Source: Diadema setosum
Lineage: Eukaryota > Echinodermata > Echinoidea > Diadematoida > Diadematidae
Assembly: GCA_033980235.1 (NCBI GenBank)
Contig: CM067062.1
Coordinates: 12,047,991-12,111,990, forward strand
Direction of reading: 5' to 3'
Length of the DNA stretch: 64,000 bases
Part shown: positions 55,244-64,000 of the stretch, one piece after another
Layout of the letters: each line of letters starts with the position of its first letter
Numbering within the stretch: position 1 is the stretch's first letter
Program-made: the position numbers and the translations under genes
The notes under the pieces: generated by a model
Databases searched by the model: none
What the model saw: the letters and a program-made list of their open reading frames with translations, nothing else
What the model was told of the DNA's origin: nothing

Positions 55244-58200
55244 CTGTGATGAGAAAAAGAAGAACGATAAATATATCTCAGCACTAGTAAATCAGTATGT
55301 ACTCATCTCAGCACACAGCTACATCAGTATATATTTCACACTTGCAATGAACAGTCATCATTAATTTTGGTCAAAATGAAGAGGTTACATGGAGGTAGCA
55401 CATTGTCTTGCATACCGAGTTAATGGCATATTTTTTCCATCCTTATCAATCCTAAAATGAGTGCCATTCACTAGCACATGCATCTCACTGAAATTGCTTC
55501 AAGTCAACCCAAGAAGCATGCAATTTTTAGAAAATGCTGCATTCTTATGGGAAGACAGAACCAGTGTCCCTCCCAGAAGAACAAAGGTGTGGGTGCTATT
55601 GTTCCCCCTTCGCAGCGTGTCCTGGCCTGTCCCCACTCTGGTGTAACCAAACGGTTTGTTCTTGCTTGTTCACTGCAAATAATACACTGACTTGGCAGAG
55701 ATGCACAAACAAACAACTTCTTGCTTATTACACAGGCTTGAGCAATAATACTTTCAGTTCACTCACACTAAGCAATAGAGAGAGAACAAATACAACTTTA
55801 TATATTTATATATGATTCAGAGGAGTAAATACATAAATATATATATGATTCAGAGGAGTAAATACATAAATATATTAATGATTCAGAGGAGTAAATACAT
55901 TAATATATTTATGATTCAGAGGAGTAAATACATAAATATATTTATGATTCAGAGGAGTAAAGTACAAATTTGGACTTGAAAAGAGATGGTGTTGATGTCA
56001 GGCTTGCCTTTGTACAATCATATGTGGATCTCTTTATCTTTGTCAAAGAAATAGTTGCAATGGCACGCTGGAATTTTTAGACATTTGGGAAATACCAGAT
56101 CAGGTGTTAGAATGATTTAAATATGGGCCTACAAAGGGATTTCCCCCCATAACTGCTATTTAATCTATCTAACAGTTAGAAAGACATGGTGCAAACATGT
56201 CTTTCATAAGATTACAAGAAAAAAATCTAAATTCTCTGTGAAATTAAACTTTACACATTCACTTTGTTTCATGCTCTGTATGGAGAGTTTTTATACATGA
56301 TGTATGCACACAAAGTACATTAAAAATTAATATTTTGCATTCTCACACTTTTTCTTTTTTTTCTGCTTGAGAATAATGTTATACTAGTTACAAAATATCT
56401 ACCACACTGTTTTCCAAAGCATGTATGCACACCTTTCCATAGAAGCATCCCCGACACTGAAAAGATACCTGTCTAAAGAACCTCTCACACTAACCCCTTG
56501 CCTACTGACTGCTACATGCATAATCCTTTGCGAGAGAAAGACATTTAAAGTATATTGCTATTTCTTCGGTGCTGTTGAAACAAGCCAATCGCCCCTCTGC
56601 ATAGCATTTAACATGCTCAAAATGCGAGAGCCAGGGAACGTTATTCCAAGTCACTATCATCCTCCTTGGCCGTATTCCAGATATTCACACTTCATCAATG
56701 GGGCCCTGCTGAGCACAGACTGTGGAACAGTCATGATTGTGACTGCACCCACTCCCTCTCCCAGAGAGGATAATTCTTGAATCAGAAGCACAGCACTATA
56801 AATCAAATATCAGATGTACTGTTTGCTACATGAATGTGAGAGGATTTAAGTTTTGTGAATTCTAACTGCTTTAATTACTAGAGTTTATTTTTTCCCCAGC
56901 AATTTTTCCAGCAATAGGGTGGATAGCCCTTTCAGCATAGCTGATTTTCAAAGGGGTCCATTTGACATACATATTGTGTATCCATGCTTTCATGTCATTT
57001 AATAAACAAATGGGGAGGGGGGGATAAGAAAATACACTTCCATTAAATGGAAACTATTATAATCAATCACTATTTGCAAGCTAGAGGCACATATCTCAGG
57101 GCCTAATAATTTACACTTTCGTGTATGCATTTGGTATCTTTGAGGATACAAAATTAACTGTGAGGTGTACATCACATTTTGACATTGGCAAATGTGAATT
57201 TGGACATTGGGAGGAAAGATATTTACAAATGCTTTCAAGCTCCTCTGCAATGTGTAAAAATACCCAGCACATATCGTATTAACTGGGTGATGCTATAATG
57301 AAGTACATGTATTACTCAATGCGTACTGCTGATTTATACTACCAAGCAGTCTTAGCTTCTATTTAATGTACCATTCATATGAAATCATCAATGTATTCAT
57401 CCATATACCTCCAACAAGAAGTGTCTAAAAAGACATGTCACAAATTATGGCCAAACTGCTTGGGAAAACATGCAATTCATTAAATGTTTGAATTTGGCTA
57501 GCATGGTCAAGTTCCTCTGAAGACGATGTATCTTGTTTCATACATGTAGGCCTACTGAGCCAAACCATGTGCCCTGTAAAATCAATTTCCTAAGCAGAAA
57601 CCAATATAATAACTAAGAAGTGAGAACAAAATCAGTACTACATGATAATGTATCATGCAAAAGGCCTTGAATGCAATGTATTCTAAAAGAATATTCTAAA
57701 AGAATGCGCTACACCGTGCTTCTCATTCAAAAGTACCTGTAGTTGTTTCAAGTAGAATATGAAGAGCAAACATGATTATAATCATTTGCAACATACAATC
57801 TATATTATATATATGATCCATCCCATCTCAACAGTGCAGAACAAAAAACATGATTATCTTTTATTTGATACAGTTAAGTTAGGACTAAGCACCCCCATAT
57901 CTTTTAACTGATAGACATTTAATCAAATACTGGTAACTGCTCATGCAGTTGTAACATACATATGTAAAATTAAGCACATATCTGATGCACATGCTCTGGA
58001 ATACATAATTGAGCACATGTACGTCAACATCTTCAACTGGAAATATTTCTTCTCCTGCACTGACACTGTATATCCAATGCTCACGAACAGAATTACACTT
58101 TTTGATGTTATCACAGCGATGTCTGCATCATTTCTCGATGCGTTGAACGAGTCGGTGGTTGAATTATATGGCGATCATAAATGAAAGAAGGAATCTATTC

Positions 58201-58706
58201 CACGTGGGTTCCATGCGGACTCCATCCCGCCGGCGTGTCTCCCAGCCAGCGCCCAGAATTGCGACATGAAAACCGCAGACATCGTATGCCCAACCACCAC
58301 GAATCGTCTGCTACGGCAAGGCCGTGCTAGGCTAGGCGGAGAGAGTGTGCAACCGCAGCGCAGCTAAGCTGCTCACACCATCGAAGACAAAAGATCCATC
58401 AGTTCTGGTCATCACTCGATACAGCTGATTCGTCTACTTCACTTACTAATAATCAATCAAGACGGCAGTTCAACCTGAACGATCCGATGTGAAATATACT
58501 TGCAATTTCTGCAATGAAATACTGTCTGCCTTGATCGTTGATATAGCATCACGCCATTTTGTCTTCCGTCCAATCCGTTCTTTTTTCATGAACAGCCATC
58601 TTTCTCGATTAGTCCTCTTGAAAACGGCTATCTCAAACCGCTCATCTCTGTGAATCCTATCTATCCAACAACAAATTTCACAAGCAAATCACACCCATAG
58701 ACTTAC
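55244..58706 (-). other. Presumed 5' UTR intron of the slc43a1/2-like gene
   Basis: Contains the 33-bp repeat at 55814-55962. From about 58080 rightward, sequence becomes richer in CpG. No coding exon recognised. Confidence 0.5.
55814..55962. repeat. 33-bp tandem repeat, about 4.5 units
   Basis: GATTCAGAGGAGTAAATACA recurs at 55814, 55847, 55880, 55913 and 55946 with AT-rich linkers of constant length. Confidence 0.95.
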
Positions 58707-58985
58707 CTTCTCGTCCACGAGAAACAAGCGAAGTAGTCACCAGAGATAAGCCACAGAATCAATTTTTCGAGCAGTCACTCTGATCGCTCAAAATCAAAAT
58801 GCTTCCTACTGACTGAAGCCAAGCAAGGTGGAAAGAATTCGTTGTTTCGCAATACCCGGCTCTATTCAGCGCGCGGCAGCCACACTGACATAGCGGAATC
58901 AGCTGATCGCCTAACAGCTGATCGAAGAGCGAGTAGTAAAATGGGACATCCTCGCATGGCCATGCATAGTGGCCATGCATAGTAT
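58707..58985 (-). other. Candidate non-coding first exon A of the slc43a1/2-like gene
   Basis: On the minus strand the sequence GGACGAGAAG is followed by GTAAGT (58706-58701), a consensus donor at the edge of a relatively GC- and CpG-rich stretch (about 58200-58990). Splicing to the acceptor at 55244 would give a 3.5-kb first intron. The upstream limit is a guess. The stretch has two CAGCTG E-boxes and no obvious TATA. No transcript evidence. Confidence 0.35.
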
Positions 58986-59061
58986 GTAGGTAGATCCACT
59001 TTTGCCTCGAGATTTTAACTGTGAAATGAAAGGAAACTAGTATAGCTGGAATGCAACTTAC

Positions 59062-59262
59062 CTATTAAAAGTCACCTCCTGGGCTATGTACCACGGGACA
59101 GAGAATATTAATTCCTATCAACCATGGGGGTAGCGGCAACATCACACAATATGGCTCGAGAAGTGAGGCTGCATATGAATTGCCTACATTTATAAGTCGG
59201 ACTTCTATGCAGGAGACATTGGGAGCATACTCATACAGACTGAATATTCATTTATTATATAA
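59062..59262 (-). promoter_or_regulatory. Candidate alternative promoter/first exon B of the slc43a1/2-like gene
   Basis: On the minus strand a TATA-like CTTATATAAT (plus 59254-59262) is followed about 195 bases later by a consensus donor, AATAG|GTAAGT (exon end 59062). The spacing would fit a TATA-directed start near 59225 and an exon of roughly 165 bases. It could equally be an alternative to exon A or chance. Confidence 0.25.
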
Positions 59263-61088
59263 GCCCCACCCACTAGTTTCACGAGCGCGAGCAGCGATTC
59301 GCTCTATCCTGCGAACCAATGCATGGAACCGGACCGTTCCATTTGAGTCATGGTGTTGCTAGGGGCTTCACCCTGTCCGTTTCTTTTGTACGGCGATCAT
59401 GATTTTTGCACCTAGATGGTAAATCAGCTTTAAAATGACGTGTCGACTAGGCAGTCAGAATGTGTTGTCCAATGTATTACCAAAATTCCGTCTCACATAT
59501 CTACTTTGTTCAGGATCGGGGGAAGATAAACGGACGTTTACAGCGAGACTAACCCATGGTTTAATGTAAACCCCATTGTATTCGAATTTCCATAATGCCA
59601 CTGGTATATTGATCATAATGCAGCGAGCTGTACGACGGTGTTCTCATAATTTCTGATGTCCGATAGCAACAAATTGCAATACGAGGTGGACACATACATG
59701 TACGTTTGTCAATACGAGTTTATTTTACGTTGTTACATATAAATGCAATCCTGAAGTGCCAAGCAAAATTGTTAATTTTTTCATCACACAATTTGAATAT
59801 CATTTGCCACAAGCTCGTTGAGCTAGGTCATCACTACTGTTTACTGTTGTTTGATCGTAACGCAAGTGACACGATATTACTCTCATCTGTTCTCTACAAG
59901 AGCTTAGAATATTCCTCTCATTCTATTTCTAATAACACAGAGGAGAGTAACTTTGGATCATATTATCATAGTTATGATGAACACTTCACGTCCTTTAGGC
60001 CAACAATGTACATGCACTACTGGAATGTGCCCAGAAAGACCTATTTTTGCGCCATATTTTTGAAATACGAGCCAGGTATTTCGCTCCTTCAATTTCCAAT
60101 GTTGCAACCCTGGAAAGATCGTGCGATGGACTCAAGAGAAAGAAACCCCGTGACTCATTCGAAGGGATCGTGAGATGGGCGTGCGTTCATAACGCACGAC
60201 AGAAACAGCTGTACAGTGTACAATAGTTATTCCCTTTGTTCATTACTGCGCGCAATCCTCCGTAAAGCATTTTATTGCATCATATCCAAATGTCGCCCGA
60301 TCGACAAACAAGTTAACGGTGCCCGCACACAAACAACCAGAGCGAGGCGAGGGATGAATGAATGAATGGGAAAGAAACGAAAGGAATAAAGAGAACAGCT
60401 GTTTCCATGTGTAATGACGTCGTGAAGCAAGAGCAGCGCCGCGCGAAGTAGAAACTGCCCTAAACCAGTTGAGGATACCAGCCAGCATCCACGTGGGCGC
60501 AAAGGCTATTGCGAAATACCGTCTTAAAGAGAAAGTTGTTAGATGCCGAGGCGTTCGAATAACGGTAGTACCGTTGAATATTATTTAGACATGCGGGGAC
60601 TGGAATTGCTGATGACGACATCGGCAATTCAATAATTTGTACAGAGGAGGAGAATTAAAGATGGTCACATGCTTTTGACAAAATTTCACTCTGATTGGTG
60701 GTAACTTTGTTTTTATATTACAAATTTTAATCTCAAATTGATCTAGATGTGCCTAATAGTAAGATTGTTACTCTCGTTGGGATACCAATAGCTTGACGAT
60801 AAGAGGAAACCCAGCCATTCGTGAATCATGTTCACGTGGCATGTTTTAACATTCAACCTCATGGAATGCAGACAACTCAAATATGCTAATGGCGGGAAAA
60901 CATGAGAACAAGTGCGTGACTCATTTTGGAGGGGCACTGACACGGGAGACTCAGTAAGCACAATTCACATCAAAGAGACTGTCTCTTGCCCAAGGAACTC
61001 CCCATCCCCTCCCCTCTCCTCCCCTTATTATACCTTCCTCTCCATCTCCAAGCTATCTCTTTATACTGCAATCCTCGCATATATTTTC

Positions 61089-61116
61089 TCTATCTATCTA
61101 TCTATCTATCTATCTC
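61089..61116. repeat. (TCTA)n microsatellite
   Basis: About seven TCTA units in a pyrimidine-rich stretch. Confidence 0.95.
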
Positions 61117-61663
61117 TCAACTTCTCTCTATAGGCCTATATTCCTACTTAAACCATCTCTCTGTCAAAATACCATAATGTAACCCTTCCTCGATATAACT
61201 CTCTCTTCCTCCATCTACATCTCTTTCTTTCTTCCTCTGTTAATCTTTTCTACCTCACTTGATCCCTCTTTCTCCTTATTCATATCTCTCCTCCCCCCCC
61301 CCCCCCCCTCCGTTCATCTAACCACACAATCTCCACTCTGGTACATCTTCCCGTTGAGACAAGTAGATCGGCGTGGCATTTATGTGAAGTCATGACTGAG
61401 AGATGTATAAATAAATCATCGATTGATAATGTAAAGTCAGCACACTGAGTCAAGCAAGTGAGTCAAAGCCTCTTTTTTTTTCCATCTAGGGATGGATTCA
61501 CGTCATCTGTTTGAGTTGAAGAAAAAAAACATCTCTTATACCAGACAACCCGCATCTTATCAATGGAATTTAAATGGACATGTAGATGGGCCTATACATC
61601 CTCAGCCTCAATTTATGATAATACGTATTCGATGTACTCGATGCTCAAATTCATACGAAGAAC

Positions 61664-61748
61664 TCAATAATCGGACTTGCATATTGTGAAATTGCGTTCA
61701 ATGGCCTTGATTACACGCAATTTCACAATATGCAAGTCCGATTATTGA
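61664..61748. repeat. Hairpin with perfect 33-base arms
   Basis: Left arm TCAATAATCGGACTTGCATA... (61664-61696), right arm its exact complement (61716-61748), loop 19 bases. It is followed by AACTATATTATAGTT palindromes. Either a recent MITE or a small-RNA hairpin; no way to choose from sequence alone. Confidence 0.9.
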
Positions 61749-62079
61749 CTATATTATAGTTAATATAACTATATTATAGTTATACATTCTTGTACATTTG
61801 GCAAGTGCATACGATGTTGTGTCATTCATGAATTCATAATAATGCATTTATCTGCTAGGTGTAATATTCTCATCGTTTAGATGCAAAGGTATTTACTAGT
61901 AGCTATCATAGAACGTGGTGGTAAACGACCAGAGTTCTATAATCATGACCACATTTAATACGTACAGATTGATTAGCTGGAAATTGCATGACCCACCCGA
62001 ATGAATTCCTGTGAAAAGCGGTAGTGCAACTTTAATAATAATCGTCTCGCTCTAGCTCTCGCTCGTCGCCAGGGTGTGG

Positions 62080-62120
62080 ATGCATCACGTGGACTCCGCC
62101 ATGGACAGTTCGGAGTGCTC
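62080..62120 (+). other. Weak candidate first coding exon of an unidentified plus-strand gene
   Basis: ATG at 62080 and a second in-frame ATG at 62101 in a strong context (CCGCCATGG) are followed by 'DSSEC' and a consensus donor GTAAGT at 62121, in a locally CpG- and pyrimidine-rich stretch (62041-62075). The peptide (MHHVDSAMDSSECS) is not recognised, and no partner exon is identified in the window. Confidence 0.15.
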
Positions 62121-62261
62121 GTAAGTCGCCTGGCTAGAAATTCCAGCGAACCATCCATTGAATCACAGAAAAAATGTCATCGCCGCGCCCCGCCGTCGGG
62201 CTGCACATGCACAGCCTGGCAACCATGTAACCTTGGCAATTTCGCACACAAAATGATCGTA

Positions 62262-62404
62262 TCCTTGGCAATACCATGGAGGTATTGACCTCCATGGTAA
62301 TACCAAGGAGGTATGAGAGTTCTCTCATACCTCCTTGGTAATACCATGGAGCTACATGTAACCAAGGAGGTATGAGAGAACCTCCTTGATGTAACTCCAT
62401 GGTG
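62262..62404. repeat. Three consecutive hairpins built from CCATGGAGG/CCAAGGAGG words
   Basis: Hairpin 1: arms TACCATGGAGGT (62272-62283) and complement (62288-62299). Hairpin 2: arms TACCAAGGAGGTATGAGAG (62301-62319) and exact complement (62322-62340), loop two bases. Hairpin 3: 62342-62403, outer arms ACCATGGAGCTACAT/ATGTAACTCCATGGT and inner CCAAGGAGGT/ACCTCCTTG. Words are shared between hairpins, suggesting stepwise palindrome duplication. Confidence 0.9.
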
Positions 62405-62947
62405 ACATATTGAATGTTAAAAAGCTTGAGCTGCTTTCTGCCTCCCCTTTTCTGCAGAAGCTCTGTAAAGTATTATCTCTTTATGTCTTGACAATTCATT
62501 AGTTTATTAACAAAAGCTGATAAAATGATTCGGAAATCATTTACATGCAATTAAAGTACCTGCAAGTTAGTTGTCTCTTTGGAGTCCTTTAATTTTGATG
62601 TGCAAAATCAGGTTGACCCATATCGGTCTACCTCGTGAATTTTCATCCTCTCTGTGAATTTGTACACATCTTGCGTAACTCATCGGGTGTTCAGACACCA
62701 CGAAATTGATTGATGATGCTTTGTGGCGGAAAATAATCTGCGACAGTCAGGGCGAAAGATTTTACATTATGCAAATGCGTGTATTCCTAGTATGTGCATT
62801 CAGTAGCGCTGCAAAGGAAGAGAAAGTACACTGCAATGATGACGTAATTCCTTACATCCTGCTTGTAACATAATCACTGCCGGACATGGCTTCTCTGATG
62901 AAGAATTATCACACCGGTGTGGGCGCAGAGCAAATTCTGGCTTTGAC

Positions 62948-62979
62948 CATGGAACTACAACTCAGGATGTAGCTCCATG
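62948..62979. repeat. Hairpin CATGGAACTACA/TGTAGCTCCATG
   Basis: 12-base arms with one mismatch and an 8-base loop; same word family as 62262-62404. Confidence 0.8.
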
Positions 62980-63727
62980 CTTTAGGCCATTGTGCGTAGC
63001 AACAAGGAGCTACTACAGACGGACTGAGTATATTCTGAGGGAGGAGATTGGGGTAAAAGATGGGTGCAAAAATTAACTGAAGGAGGGGAGAAAGGGGGAG
63101 CGAGAGAGGAGAAAATGGAGAGCAAGGGGAGGGAGAGGAAAGGTCATAAGAAAAGACAGAGAGGGAAGGGCAAAGGGGGGGGGGGGGATTGCACCTGTGT
63201 GTGCCTGTCCGTGTGCGTTTGTGTGTAACAAACAGACAAAGGTGTAGGGATGCACTGTGTGTGTATGTGTGTTGTCTGCTGGGAAGGGGTTGGCACACGT
63301 GAGCTCTGCATGACTCCCTGGGGTCCGCTCACTGGGGTCATTTCGGGTCATGGTCAGTCTGACCTCCACCTGTCCACTATGGGGTAGGGTTCAGACTTGT
63401 CTGTCGAGCTGTCTGCACTTTACAGCTGGTTTACGCCCCGTCCACACCATTTCATTCAATAGTACACGGCATAATAAAAGCTATTTCGCCGGGCTGACGC
63501 AACTGTGGCTTTACATGATTTATAGTCGCATGCACATTATGATAATTATTTGGGTCTTAGCAACATTTTAATTTCGTCATTGTTTATTTTGCGTCTCTCT
63601 GCTGTATTTCAGTTGGATCCTGCTTTTCACTAATTCGTACATTCACGATTTTAGGTCCATTGTCCACAACAAGAAGATCGCACTAATTGGTTCAACTCGC
63701 TACTATGGTGCTACAGGTGATTTCTAC

Positions 63728-63753
63728 CAGGGAGGTGAGACTTCACCTCCCTG
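63728..63753. repeat. Hairpin CAGGGAGGTG/CACCTCCCTG
   Basis: 10-base perfect arms and a 6-base loop; variant of the same word family. Confidence 0.8.
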
Positions 63754-63860
63754 TTTCTACTCAGTTATTTCACAAGGGGCAACCAAACGCAAAGTGATTA
63801 TATGGAATACGCAGCAACACGGAAATGTAAAGGAGATATCTTTCACTCAAATGACTGTCC

Positions 63861-63924
63861 GACCATGGAGCTACCAAAGAGAGGTAGCTCCATGGTCCGA
63901 CCAAGGAGCTATAGCTCCTTGGTC
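63861..63924. repeat. Two adjacent perfect palindromes (GACCATGGAGCTACC and GACCAAGGAGCTA)
   Basis: First hairpin: perfect 15-base arms (63861-63875 and 63883-63897). Second: a loopless 26-base palindrome, GACCAAGGAGCTA plus complement (63899-63924). Both are preceded by CC and separated by a single base. Confidence 0.9.
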
Positions 63925-64000
63925 CGACCCTACTCAACGGTTGGTCACATAGGCCTACTTGCCATTTGATGAATTATAAGTGACCTATAAGGCCTAAACT

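Larger units (their letters stand above)
59263..64000. other. Right flank of the slc43a1/2-like gene; no supported gene
   Basis: Contains a (TCTA)n at 61089-61116, C16 (61293-61308) and G13 (63175-63187) runs, a perfect 33-base-arm hairpin and a cluster of short palindromes near 62262-63924. A 155-codon ORF at 59706-60173 has no recognisable domain and AT-driven composition. A candidate first exon is listed separately. Confidence 0.6.

Noticed and set aside
59706..60173. 155-codon plus-strand ORF upstream of the minus gene
   Set aside because: No domain, no start context, no conservation evidence available; left as unsupported.
61664..61748. miRNA gene
   Set aside because: The arms are perfectly complementary along their whole length, more typical of a fold-back element; no seed match or small-RNA evidence can be assessed here.

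Overview
The window is animal nuclear DNA. It is AT-rich, with long introns bounded by GT-AG sites, dense microsatellites and many short palindromic elements. It holds one recognisable gene family, SLC43 (12-segment major-facilitator transporters), as two paralogues in tail-to-tail (convergent) orientation. A marine deuterostome, most likely an echinoderm such as a sea urchin, is my inference. It rests on the intron style and on short repeats I associate with echinoderm genomes: the CCGCCAAACGAAGTTTG hairpin, the 'CGGAATAACGAACC' foldback and the 'AAGGACAAGTTCACCTTCAT' TIR element. I could not verify this by a search.

Layout. 1-8561: intron of the plus-strand gene; its N-terminal exons lie left of the window. 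8562-23452: the last eight coding exons of an SLC43A3-like (equilibrative nucleobase transporter type) gene, 445 residues in frame. One exon carries an in-frame 18-bp minisatellite encoding eight E/K-N-G-T hexapeptides. 23453-38410: about 15 kb between the two stop codons, holding 3' UTRs and repeats but no further gene I can support. 38411-55146: all ten coding exons (691 codons plus stop) of an SLC43A1/A2-like (LAT3/LAT4) gene on the minus strand. Splice phases join without a break, and the central loop has a large Ser/Arg-rich insertion. 55147-59262: 5' UTR, a long 5' intron and two candidate non-coding first exons or promoters. 59263-64000: no supported gene; one weak candidate first exon near 62080 and a cluster of perfect short palindromes.

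The two proteins are paralogues. They share three intron positions with the same phase, motif-A-like G-x3-D-[RF] loops and the C-terminal '[GR]DPF' before the last transmembrane segment. By family knowledge the minus-strand product should be a sodium-independent facilitative carrier of large neutral amino acids. The plus-strand product should be a facilitative carrier closer to the purine-nucleobase transporter ENBT1. SLC43A1 and SLC43A3 are also neighbours in human (11q12), so the linkage may be ancestral.

I found no sign of a new multi-gene system. The more unusual material is repeat biology: the coding minisatellite, a duplicated intron-exon junction just before the last exon of the plus gene, a family of short 'CCATGGAGCTA'-type palindromes, nested and abutting TIR elements, and many long poly(G)/poly(C) runs.
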